64,000 nt of DNA. It comes from Mongoliitalea lutea (GTDB lineage: Bacteria; Bacteroidota; Bacteroidia; Cytophagales; Cyclobacteriaceae). The notes under the pieces are model-generated. The model saw nothing but the letters and a program-made list of their open reading frames with translations. It was not told where the DNA came from and made no database searches. The stretch spans positions 48,735 to 112,734 of the forward strand of contig NZ_BMYF01000012.1 in assembly GCF_014652135.1 (NCBI RefSeq), read 5' to 3'. The position numbers and the translations under genes were made by a program. Shown piece by piece: positions 35,309 to 43,875 of the stretch (positions are counted from its first letter, which is position 1; each line of letters begins with the position of its first letter).

Positions 35309-35366
35309 AGGAGCAAAGTCTCCTTTTATCAAAGGTTAGCCTAAATCAAAGGCTAGCCTTTTTTTG
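35309..35366 (+). terminator. Two tandem terminators after the sigma operon
   Basis: First hairpin: AAGGAG/CTCCTT (35309-35326) with loop CAAAGT and a short T run. Second: AGGTTAGCC/GGCTAGCCT (35334-35360, one G-T) with a 9-nt loop and T6; the second also faces the leftward gene. Confidence 0.85.
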
Positions 35367-35385
35367 TGGTGAAAAGCTTTTCCAA

Positions 35386-35613
35386 TTATAGAAATCGCCT
35401 TCTCTCTTTCATGTATTTATATTGTCTAGACCGAGGTTTGTTTGTTCGTGTGAAGTAAGCCAAAGAGCCCAGAATTGGAAATGCTAGGATTATCCAAAAC
35501 CAAAAAAATTCTTGTTTTTTTAATTCACAACGTCTAAGGCGAATCAATAAATGACCAATCGAGTATATGGTCAATGAAAGATAAACGATGAAAATAATTA
35601 AAATTTCACTCAT
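35386..35613 (-). CDS. PLDNc-domain small membrane protein
   Basis: A 75-residue protein with two helices (IFIVYLSLTIYSIGHLLI and FFWFWIILAFPILGSLAYF) and a basic tail. The WIILAFPILGSLAYF motif is that of the phospholipase D nuclease N-terminal (PLDNc) domain, here without any nuclease. Its start overlaps the stop of the upstream esterase gene (ATGA), so the two are coupled. Confidence 0.75.
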   Translation of the reverse strand: MSEILIIFIVYLSLTIYSIGHLLIRLRRCELKKQEFFWFWIILAFPILGSLAYFTRTNKPRSRQYKYMKERRRFL

Positions 35614-36470
35614 GGTATGTATTGTCTTATAAACGCTTCAGCATCATTTAAGAGATCAAGATATGTTTCTTCACTAAACCCGTGACCTTTTCCCTCAAAG
35701 TATTGTACAAGTTTGGGTACATTATTTTCACCGAGCACTCGCTCCAATTCCTGACTTTGGGAAACAGGGACAACCGTATCAGCAGTGCCATGGAAAAAAG
35801 CAGTTGGCACTGAATTGTTGGTAATAAAATTAAGTGGGGAGCTATTAATGTATAATTGCTGTTCGGTATTAATGTCTCCAATCATGCTATTAAATAATAT
35901 CCCAGCAAAAGCATTGGTCTGAGCTAGCATGATCAAATCGGTCGGTGGAAATAGTGCTACGCAGACGTCTACAAAATTTTGGTCATTTTTGTAGCTATGC
36001 AGCAAAGCCAAATGACCCCCGGCACTGGCACCTGCCAAGACTACTTTATCCGACAGATTCCATTCCCTCAATTTGGATTTGATAAAATTGATAGCGGCCT
36101 TTACATCTTCTTCCTGGGCCGGAAATCGATTAACATTTCCCAATAAATTGAAAAGTCTGTAATTGATGGCAATGTAGGCATAATCTTCTTGTACTGATTC
36201 AAATAAAGGTTTGAAGTCTCTAAACTCTGCTTTGTCTCCATCAATCCACGCCCCACCATGTATCCAAATCAGTACTTTGGTTCGTTTCTGCGACCGGTTT
36301 GCGGGCAAATACACATCCATCTTTTGACGTTCAGCCATCCCATAAGCTAGGTCTGATAGTTCGATCGCTACGGATGGATCAAGTGCTGGTTCAGAATCTT
36401 GTTGACAACTACTGAAGACAAATGCAATCAAAAAGCCAACGAAGAGGGATCGAGTAAAGAGTTTTTTCAT
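35610..36470 (-). CDS. Alpha/beta-hydrolase lipoprotein (BD-FAE / esterase-like)
   Basis: A 286-residue esterase. The lipoprotein signal ends SSC (Cys22). The oxyanion motif HGGAW spans 71-75, and the triad is Ser149 in GASAGGH, Asp231 in HGTADTVVP and His263 in GKGHGF. This layout matches carboxylesterases, including feruloyl-esterase-like BD-FAE enzymes. It is probably membrane-anchored facing the periplasm or surface. It lies upstream of, and is coupled to, the PLDNc gene. The substrate is not evident. Confidence 0.88.
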   Translation of the reverse strand: MKKLFTRSLFVGFLIAFVFSSCQQDSEPALDPSVAIELSDLAYGMAERQKMDVYLPANRSQKRTKVLIWIHGGAWIDGDKAEFRDFKPLFESVQEDYAYIAINYRLFNLLGNVNRFPAQEEDVKAAINFIKSKLREWNLSDKVVLAGASAGGHLALLHSYKNDQNFVDVCVALFPPTDLIMLAQTNAFAGILFNSMIGDINTEQQLYINSSPLNFITNNSVPTAFFHGTADTVVPVSQSQELERVLGENNVPKLVQYFEGKGHGFSEETYLDLLNDAEAFIRQYIP

Positions 36471-36564
36471 GATGAATGAATTTAAAAGCTACAATTTACA
36501 AACGTTGCTAAGAAAAACTTGTTATTAAATTGATAATTTGCTTTCCAAATTAACTGAGTAGCCC

Positions 36565-37242
36565 ATGCTAAAGAAAGAACGATACGCCGCTTTTATCAAT
36601 TATTTTTCTGAAAATATGCCTGTTGCAGAAACAGAATTGGAGTATGATGATCCATTTCAGCTATTGGTAGCAGTCGTCTTGAGTGCACAATGTACTGATA
36701 AGCGGGTGAATATCGTTACCAGAAAACTCTTTCCTGCTTTTCCTACACCGGAACATTTGGCAGCGTCTAATTTTGATGAGCTCTTTCCTTATATCCGTTC
36801 CGTTTCGTATCCGAATAATAAGACTAAACATTTACTTGGATTAGGGAAAATGCTCGTGGAGGATTTTAATTCGGAGGTTCCTTCTACCGTGGAGGAGTTG
36901 ATCAAGCTACCTGGTGTAGGTAGAAAGACAGCCAATGTGATAACCTCCGTGGTGTGGAATCAACCCAATATGGCTGTGGATACCCATGTATTCCGTGTAT
37001 CCAAGCGTTTGGGCTTGGTGCCGCAAAAATCCAAAACACCACTTGAGGTAGAAAAACAGTTGGTGAAATTTATTCCTAAGCAGCACATTCATGTAGCGCA
37101 TCATTGGCTGATTTTGCATGGGCGGTATGTTTGTCTAGCCCGAAGACCAAAATGTGAGGAGTGCAAGATCACCCATTTTTGTAGGCATTTTGAGAAAAAT
37201 GTACAGCCCAAAATGTTAGAAAACCCAGAAAACAAGGGTTGA
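36565..37242 (+). CDS. nth: Endonuclease III (DNA glycosylase / AP lyase)
   Basis: Base-excision-repair enzyme that removes oxidised pyrimidines. It has 225 residues with the helix-hairpin-helix LPGVGRKTANV, catalytic Lys121 and Asp139 (AVDTHVFRVSKRLG), and the [4Fe-4S] ligands Cys190, Cys197, Cys200 and Cys206 in the canonical C-x6-C-x2-C-x5-C spacing. The stop codon is immediately followed by the asparagine synthase start (1-nt gap), so the two may be cotranscribed. Confidence 0.97.
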   Translation: MLKKERYAAFINYFSENMPVAETELEYDDPFQLLVAVVLSAQCTDKRVNIVTRKLFPAFPTPEHLAASNFDELFPYIRSVSYPNNKTKHLLGLGKMLVEDFNSEVPSTVEELIKLPGVGRKTANVITSVVWNQPNMAVDTHVFRVSKRLGLVPQKSKTPLEVEKQLVKFIPKQHIHVAHHWLILHGRYVCLARRPKCEECKITHFCRHFEKNVQPKMLENPENKG

Positions 37243-37243
37243 G

Positions 37244-39024
37244 ATGTGTGGGATTAATTTGCTCATTCGAAAAAACAATCTAAGAGAAGGCATTCAACAC
37301 ATGATGTGGGCTACTGCCCATCGTGGTCCTGATCATTCAGCATTCCATGTGCATGAGCAACAACTAGCTTTTGCAGGAAATCGCCTGAAAATTTTGGATA
37401 TGAGCGATGCTTCCAATCAGCCTTTTTGGTCGGAAGACCGACAGCAAGTGTTGGTTTGGAATGGGGCTTTGTACAATTACCAAGACCTGAGAAATCTGTT
37501 ATTGGAAGCAGGCTATCGATTTAAAACCAACTCTGATACAGAAGTGCTACTCTATTGGTTAACTTATAAAGGAGTAGATGGACTGAAGGCCTGTAAAGGG
37601 ATGTTTGCTCTCGCTTTTATTGATTTTCGCTCCAATCATGTGATTATCTTACGGGATATTTCAGGTGAAAAGCCACTGTATTATTGGAATGAAGGTCAGG
37701 AATGGATCTTTTCCTCTGAGCAAAGAGGGGTTTTAGCTGCACTCACCAATCGACCTGCAATCGCACGCGATCAATTGGAGGCATTTTTTACCATAAGGCA
37801 TACCCTTCCAGATCAGGGTTTTTTTGAGGGAATTACTCAGCTCTTGCCTGGTCATGGATTGGTATTGGATTTTGATGGAAATATCATTCAATCGGTACAA
37901 TTCCTCTACCCACTTTTGAAGGTAAGCGAACTCAGGAAAATTTTGAAGAACTATTAAAAGATGCCATTCTGCATAATTTTCATACCGAGCGAGCCGTGGG
38001 AATGGTTTTCAGTGGTGGAGTGGACTCAACCTTACTTTATGCACTTTGGTATGAGGAGACCATGCAGCCCATGCCAACATTTACAGCAACTTTTGAGGTA
38101 CGATACCAACGTAAATATACCGACCCCCGATTTGTTGATAAGTTGCAAGGTCTGTATCCCAGTCTTCATCATCCAGTTGCTATTTCATTATCCAAGGTTC
38201 AGGAATTTTGGGATGACTATATCAAGGATTTAGATATGCCAATTGGGGATAGTGCAAGTTTCTTGACTTGGATGATTGCCAAGGAAGCCAAGGAGGAAGT
38301 TCAGGTGCTTATATCCGGAGCTGGAGCGGATGAATTATTTGGTGGTTACAATCGGCATGCTGCGTATGCAAAATATCTAAGAAATCCATCTTTGTATAGC
38401 TCGTTAAAATGGGCACTACCCCTTTTGGGTGGCATTCGTTCTGTACACAAATTTCTTTCAGCTGTTGACTCAAATGCTTCCAAAACCTTCCTGCGAATGG
38501 CAGCTTTGGAAAATCCAACAGCTGATTTTGAGGAGAGCTTATTGGGCTTTTATCCCCAAAATAAAAGCCCATATAAGGCAGCCTTGGAGTGGGACCGAAC
38601 AGTTTATCTGGTGAATGATATTTTAAAAATTCATGATAATGCCTGCATGGCCCACGGCATCGAAGGGAGAGCACCTTATCTTTCCCAAGAACTGATTGCC
38701 ATGAGCCAAGGGATGACTGAAGAAGAGCATTTGAAGCTGTTGGGAAAGCAGTGGCTAAAAGAAGCCTTGATCAAGCGAGGCCTGGGGGGGATTGCTAGGC
38801 GGAAAAAACTGGGCTTTGGACTTCCTTTGCAGGAATGGTTGCAGGAGAAGGAGTTTAGAAATTGGGTTTTTTCTGAAATATCAAGACTGGCACCACCTTG
38901 GGAAGCACATTTTCCTGAACAAATTCGTAGGTTTGTGCAAGCACCGGAGCGAATAGAGTCCAGTAAGTTTTTGCAGGTTTGGAATTTATTTCTGCTCCTT
39001 TCATGGCTTGAAAAACACAGCTAA
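37244..39024 (+). pseudogene. Asparagine synthase (glutamine-hydrolysing) with a frameshift
   Basis: An AsnB-type amidotransferase split into two frames. The first part begins MCGIN (Cys2 is the class II glutaminase nucleophile) and includes HRGPDHS and SGEKPLYYW, then runs to a stop at 37957. From about 37900 the next frame continues without loss: IPLPTFEGKRTQENFEELLKDAIL, then AVGMVFSGGVDSTLL (PP-loop) and ISGAGADELFGGYNRH. Inserting one base near 37900 would restore a protein of about 593 residues. No slippery heptamer is visible there. It is either a true single-base deletion or a sequencing error. It begins the polysaccharide region, where such enzymes can amidate sugar acids. Confidence 0.85.
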
Positions 39025-39026
39025 TT

Positions 39027-40235
39027 ATGCGTATTTTCTACATTCACCAATATTTTGTTACGCCCAAACAAGGTGGGGCTACTCGCTCCTACCATCTTGC
39101 CAAAGGTATGGTGCAGCATGGTTTGGATGTGGAAATGATCACCACTCACGCGGAAGATTTTTATGATTTTAAAATCATAGATGGGATCAAGGTACATTAC
39201 CTCCCAGTGGAGTATTCTCAAAAAATGGGCTTCTTTAAGCGAGTTTGGGCGTTTTTAGGGTTTGTTCGTCAAGCCAAAAAGTTGATCTCCAAGCTTCCTC
39301 GTCCGGACTATTTGTATGTCACCTCTACTCCGCTGACGACTGGCTTGATTGGTTTATGGGCCAAACAGAAATTAGCTATCCCCTACATCTTTGAAGTAAG
39401 AGATCTTTGGCCGGATGCGCCTATTCAAGTGGGTGTTATCAAAAATGCCCTTTTGAAAAGGTACCTGTGGGCCTTGGAGAAAAAAATTTACAGGCAGGCA
39501 CTGAAGATTGTAGCGCTGTCTCCAGGAATAGCCAATGCTATCCGAAGCAAAGTACCAACAGCTGAAGTTTCGATTATCCCCAATTTTGCAGATTTATCCA
39601 TTTTTCAGATAGCCCCTAAAGCTCCTGAGATTCTTCAAAAGTTTGAATTGCAGGATCGATTGACCATCATCTATGCAGGGGCCATTGGTAAAGTAAATGC
39701 TTTACATGAGTTAGTGGAATTAGCCTCCCGTAAGCCGTATCAATTTCTGATTATGGGTGAAGGTTCCGAGTTAAATTCTCTCAAACAACAAGCTATCAAT
39801 CATAACTTGACAAATGTTCGTTTCTTCTCCTTTGGTTCCAAGCTACAGGTGCAGGAACTGATGACCTGTGCGGATATGGCATTTATTTCGTTTGAGCGAT
39901 TACCAGTATTCAAAACCAATAGTCCCAACAAATTTTTTGACGCCTTGGCCATGGGTAAAGCTATCTTGATCAATCAAAAGGGATGGGTATGGGAGTTGGT
40001 CAAAAGTCAGAAATTAGGTTTGTACCACGATACCTCCAATGTGAACAAGACTATCCAACAACTGGAAGAATTAGCCCAAAATCCTACTTTGCTCAAGGAT
40101 ATGCAAAGAAATGCCCGGCAGTTGGCTGAGTCCTATTTTAATTCGGATGTCGCAGTGGCGAAGGTCCTGCATGTCTTGGACCCGCAACAGTTCCCAGCTG
40201 CTATCAACGACGAGGCTTATATCCGGACTGCCTGA
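39027..40235 (+). CDS. Glycosyltransferase family 4 (WbuB-like)
   Basis: A 402-residue GT-B retaining glycosyltransferase. The N-terminal domain has MRIFYIHQYFVTPKQGGATRSYHLAKGMVQHGLDVEMIT and IFEVRDLWPDAPIQVGV, a segment typical of WbuB-type enzymes of O-antigen and capsule loci. The donor-binding domain has ALSPGIANAIRSK, TIIYAGAIGKVNALHEL and FKTNSPNKFFDALAMGKAI. It is cytoplasmic and follows asparagine synthase by 2 nt. Its end overlaps the convergent gldB by 32 nt. Confidence 0.9.
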   Translation: MRIFYIHQYFVTPKQGGATRSYHLAKGMVQHGLDVEMITTHAEDFYDFKIIDGIKVHYLPVEYSQKMGFFKRVWAFLGFVRQAKKLISKLPRPDYLYVTSTPLTTGLIGLWAKQKLAIPYIFEVRDLWPDAPIQVGVIKNALLKRYLWALEKKIYRQALKIVALSPGIANAIRSKVPTAEVSIIPNFADLSIFQIAPKAPEILQKFELQDRLTIIYAGAIGKVNALHELVELASRKPYQFLIMGEGSELNSLKQQAINHNLTNVRFFSFGSKLQVQELMTCADMAFISFERLPVFKTNSPNKFFDALAMGKAILINQKGWVWELVKSQKLGLYHDTSNVNKTIQQLEELAQNPTLLKDMQRNARQLAESYFNSDVAVAKVLHVLDPQQFPAAINDEAYIRTA

Positions 40236-41199
40236 AAATCTTGTTCTTGTCAGATTCACGCATGAGGTCAGGTAAGGATAACTTATTGTTGAAGCGGTAA
40301 TCGTCTACGATATTCCACCCAAGCCAACGTCCGATTCTTCCAGGTGCATCGGGGCTGATTTCATCCGTGAAAGGGGCCTCTCCTGTATATTTCCTGATTT
40401 CAAAGGGATTGGTTTCAAAGAATAAATCATTCTCTACAAAATGTGCCCAAATAAACTCCTCATTTGCCCAGCAAGCTGCAACTTCCTCTGCTGTGTAGCC
40501 AATGATGTAATCATCTGATGTACAAGGCAACACACTTTTGGTAAAATGGTAGGCCTTTCCATAAAAAATCATTTCGGCCAAAAGGGAGTTTTGACTCATA
40601 TCTGTCTCGTTGAAAAAGGAAGAAATCGCTGTGACAATGTTTGGAAGGATGTATTCTTTTTGATAGCGTTTACTGATATATTGGGGCAAATCAGGTGGTT
40701 GGAATCTGTGGGTAAAAGGTAAATAATAATCCAAACCAATAACCAAAAGGTCATCTGTAACTACTAAATCCGAGCTAAAACCACTTACAAAGGTGTACAC
40801 TTTTGGTATTTTGAATTCGGGGAAATAGTAACTGATGTATGCAAATGCATTTTCCAATTCCCTTTCCAATTCCTGAATGTCTCCAAACTCCTGTTGCACT
40901 TCCTCAAACAATTCCATCATCAAGGAATCCTGATGAATCATCCATAATTCGGCAGCTAACTCTTCTTTGGAATCGTAAGTATTGGCTAATAAATATTTTT
41001 CGGCAAATAAAGGATGATCTTCCAAAAGGTATAGCATTTCGGCTTCATCTGTTGCCTGAAAAAAGGCATCTTCCAAGCGCTCTATTGTGATAGAAGGCTT
41101 GACAGCCAAAATTTCTGGATCAAGTTCACAGGATTTCTGTCCTTGCCTACAGGAAAAGAGTAAGAAAAAAAACAATGCCCAAATCCAAGTTTTTCTCAT
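40204..41199 (-). CDS. gldB: Gliding motility lipoprotein GldB
   Basis: GldB is an essential gliding lipoprotein in Flavobacterium. Starting at MRKTWIWALFFFLLFSC gives a lipoprotein signal (Cys17) and 331 residues; 33 upstream codons are open but not signal-like. Family landmarks: LLVIGLDYYLPFTHRFQPPDLPQYISKRYQKEYILPNIVTAI, LLAEMIFYGKAYHFTKSVLP, GYTAEEVAACWANEEFIWAHFVENDLFFETNPFEIRKYTGEAPFT and DAPGRIGRWLGWNIVDDYRFNN. It is the only leftward gene inside the polysaccharide stretch and overlaps the convergent glycosyltransferase. Confidence 0.9.
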   Translation of the reverse strand: MRKTWIWALFFFLLFSCRQGQKSCELDPEILAVKPSITIERLEDAFFQATDEAEMLYLLEDHPLFAEKYLLANTYDSKEELAAELWMIHQDSLMMELFEEVQQEFGDIQELERELENAFAYISYYFPEFKIPKVYTFVSGFSSDLVVTDDLLVIGLDYYLPFTHRFQPPDLPQYISKRYQKEYILPNIVTAISSFFNETDMSQNSLLAEMIFYGKAYHFTKSVLPCTSDDYIIGYTAEEVAACWANEEFIWAHFVENDLFFETNPFEIRKYTGEAPFTDEISPDAPGRIGRWLGWNIVDDYRFNNKLSLPDLMRESDKNKIFRQSGYKPRR

Positions 41200-41315
41200 G
41201 TTTTTGTGGTTTTTGCCTTCAAATCTACACTTTAACGATGATAAATCAGCAATAAGTTTAGGAGTGTACAATTTTCTCACGAGATTTGTTACCTTCAACC
41301 ATTGGGTAATAGATC

Positions 41316-42671
41316 ATGTTCATGCGTTTTTCCGCTGCCATTATTCGTTTAACGGGACTTTTCTTGGTTATTAGTATGCTTTTTTCATGCTATAATGAAG
41401 ACCTACCGCCAAGTCAGGAAGGCTCACTTTGGGAAATCATCGAAGTTGATCCCGAATTTTCATTGTTGCGGACAGCTGTAATTCGTGCAGGCCTTGATTC
41501 AGCTTTGCGAGCTGTTGGTCCGATTACCTTATTTGCTCCTGATAATGCGGCCATGCAGCAGACTTTGCAGGAATTGGGTGTACCATCCATTAACATGGTT
41601 CCTGTAGATTTTCTGCAAGCAGTGTTATTGTATCATTTGATACCCGGGAGGAATTTAAGAGCCCAACTGAATACGGGTTCTAGGGAGACACTTCTCCCAG
41701 GATTTACATTGAATATCCGTGTGGAGGGTTCCGCTGTGATTTTGAATGGGGAATACCAAGTTACCTCAACCAATATTGATGCGAGAAATGGCGTGATGCA
41801 TGTGATCGACCGGATGATGATCCCTCCCACCAATACGCTCTTAGATGTGGCGCAGGATAATGGCTACACGGCATTTATTGCGGCAGTGGTAGCGGCAGGG
41901 TTGGAAGATCAGCTCGTACAAGGTGGACCATTTACCGTCATGGTGCCTACCAATACGGCTATTAACGCCTACTTGGCGGCCAATAATATCACTATTGAAG
42001 AGTTCCTAAGTTCTCCACAGTTGCAATCCATTATAGGATATCATGTAATACCAGGTCTTTTGCAATCTTCTGCTTTCCAGCGGGGACAGCGGAATACCCT
42101 GACGGATACACCTCTCTATTTTAGCCAAGCGCCTAACGGAAACTTTTTCTTGAACGGTACCAGTCGTATAGTCCGTACCAATTTGACTGCGGACAATGGA
42201 ATTATCCATGAAATAGATCAGGTGATTACAAGGCCTTTACAAAATATTGCGGAAGTTTTAGATTCAAGCGCAACAGCCGCTAATCCCGAGTTTACCTTAC
42301 TTCGAAGAGCAATTCTTCATGCAGGACTTTTGGAAGCTTTCCAGGGAAGATTTGAGGATAATTTGACTGTTTTTGCTCCAACGGATGAAGCATTTGAGGC
42401 CTTATTGGAAGAGCTAAACCTGTCAACAGTGGAAGATATTCCCTTAGAGACACTCACTTCGGTTTTGTTGTATCATGTGATAGATGAGCGCATTTTTACA
42501 CCCGACCTACGGGAAGCATCCAATATTCTAACCTTATTGGAAGGGGAATCAGTCTTGGTTAACTTAGCAGAGAACAGGATCAATGGAGCTTTACTTATTC
42601 CCAACAAGCGCAATATTTTGGCTCAAAATGGAGTTATCCATGGAATAGATCAAGTGCTTATCCCGGAGTAG
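41316..42671 (+). CDS. Triple fasciclin-domain (FAS1) lipoprotein
   Basis: A 451-residue surface lipoprotein (signal ending LFSC, Cys25) with three FAS1 domains at about residues 38-170, 172-307 and 309-451. H1 boxes: GPITLFAPDNAAM, GPFTVMVPTNTAI and NLTVFAPTDEAF. H2 boxes: NGVMHVIDRMMIP, NGIIHEIDQVITRP and NGVIHGIDQVLIPE. FAS1 proteins act in adhesion and matrix. The stop is one base before the radical SAM start. Divergent from gldB. The start could also be Met3. Confidence 0.93.
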   Translation: MFMRFSAAIIRLTGLFLVISMLFSCYNEDLPPSQEGSLWEIIEVDPEFSLLRTAVIRAGLDSALRAVGPITLFAPDNAAMQQTLQELGVPSINMVPVDFLQAVLLYHLIPGRNLRAQLNTGSRETLLPGFTLNIRVEGSAVILNGEYQVTSTNIDARNGVMHVIDRMMIPPTNTLLDVAQDNGYTAFIAAVVAAGLEDQLVQGGPFTVMVPTNTAINAYLAANNITIEEFLSSPQLQSIIGYHVIPGLLQSSAFQRGQRNTLTDTPLYFSQAPNGNFFLNGTSRIVRTNLTADNGIIHEIDQVITRPLQNIAEVLDSSATAANPEFTLLRRAILHAGLLEAFQGRFEDNLTVFAPTDEAFEALLEELNLSTVEDIPLETLTSVLLYHVIDERIFTPDLREASNILTLLEGESVLVNLAENRINGALLIPNKRNILAQNGVIHGIDQVLIPE

Positions 42672-42672
42672 T

Positions 42673-43683
42673 ATGCAATTGTCAAAGAAAAGAATTCAAT
42701 GGTTGGGCTATTGGCAGCATTTAAGCTTTTCCAAAATATGGAATCTTATTCAACTCTATCTTTCTTTTCAAGTTTCTCGATTGCTTCAGAGACCTATCAT
42801 GTGGGGAAGACCCGCAACCTTATCCATTGAGCCAACGACAAGTTGTAATCTCCGCTGCCCGGAATGTCCAAGTGGCTTGAGGAGTTTTACCCGTCCCACA
42901 GGAATGATAGCTATTGGCTTGTTTGAAAAAATCATTCAAGAAAATCATCAACATCTGCATTACCTCCATCTGTATTTTCAGGGCGAGCCTTTTTTGCATC
43001 CTCATTTTACCAAATTAATTGAAATTGCCCATACCTACGGGGTTTATACAGCAACCTCTACAAATGCCCACTACCTGACGCAGGCCAATGTGGCTAAAAC
43101 ACTTCAATCAGGGTTGCGGCAGTTGATTGTTTCTGTGGATGGGATTACCCAAGAGATTTACGAAAACTACCGTGTAGGAGGAAAACTTGCTAAAGTTGAG
43201 GAAGGAATCCGTCGGTTGATTCAAACCAGAAATGAGCGAAACCTTCGCTATCCCTATGTTATTCTTCAATTTTTGGTAACTGGGGTCAATGAACATCAGA
43301 TTCCTGCGCTACAGGAATGGTGTGAAAACTTGGAGGTGGACGAGCTGCAGCTAAAGTCCACGCAAATTTATAATTACGAAGATGGCTCTCCCCTTATTCC
43401 CACCAATTTGGAATATTCCAGATATATACCTGATGGGAAGGGAAAGTGGAAATTAAAAAAACAACCCGAAAATAAATGTTGGAGAATGTGGCAAGGCTCG
43501 GTCATCACTTGGGATGGTCGCGTGGTCCCCTGTTGTTTTGATAAAGATGCTTCACATGTTTTTGGATCTGTGAAAGAAAACTCTTTGGCATCCATTTGGA
43601 GGAATGCTCCGTATCAGGCTTTCAGAGGACAGTTGTTGGCAGACCGGACACAGATAGAGATTTGTAGCAATTGTACCGAATAA
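42673..43683 (+). CDS. Radical SAM/SPASM protein of the polysaccharide locus
   Basis: A 336-residue radical SAM enzyme. The [4Fe-4S] site is CNLRCPEC (Cys58, Cys62, Cys65), followed by the SAM-contacting YFQGEPFLHP. The C-terminal SPASM region has CWRMWQGSVITWDGRVVPCCFDKD and ICSNC for auxiliary clusters. Such enzymes modify peptides or sugars; some lie in surface-polysaccharide loci with undetermined roles. Only one base separates it from the FAS1 gene, so they may be coupled. Its reaction cannot be told from sequence. Confidence 0.88.
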   Translation: MQLSKKRIQWLGYWQHLSFSKIWNLIQLYLSFQVSRLLQRPIMWGRPATLSIEPTTSCNLRCPECPSGLRSFTRPTGMIAIGLFEKIIQENHQHLHYLHLYFQGEPFLHPHFTKLIEIAHTYGVYTATSTNAHYLTQANVAKTLQSGLRQLIVSVDGITQEIYENYRVGGKLAKVEEGIRRLIQTRNERNLRYPYVILQFLVTGVNEHQIPALQEWCENLEVDELQLKSTQIYNYEDGSPLIPTNLEYSRYIPDGKGKWKLKKQPENKCWRMWQGSVITWDGRVVPCCFDKDASHVFGSVKENSLASIWRNAPYQAFRGQLLADRTQIEICSNCTE

Positions 43684-43875
43684 TCAAAGGTTCATGTACA
43701 TTTCCAAGATAAAGAGGCATTTTTGACCAAGTATGCAGGCTTATCTTTATATTTACGGCTGTTTTAAGAGGTTTTTTTCGGAATTTGGCTTTAAACTGGA
43801 TTCTGAAACGCTTTTTCTTTGGTTTGTCCTGAAAAAGTAGCAACCATCTGATGGATCGATAGAATTTATACTTTC

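Noticed and set aside
37890-37910. Programmed ribosomal frameshift in asparagine synthase
   Set aside because: No X-XXY-YYZ slippery heptamer or stimulatory stem is visible, and the family is not known for recoding.
37961-38233. Separate 90-codon gene in the middle of asparagine synthase
   Set aside because: It is an out-of-frame reading of the synthetase domain; the true frame gives FSGGVDS and continues in register.
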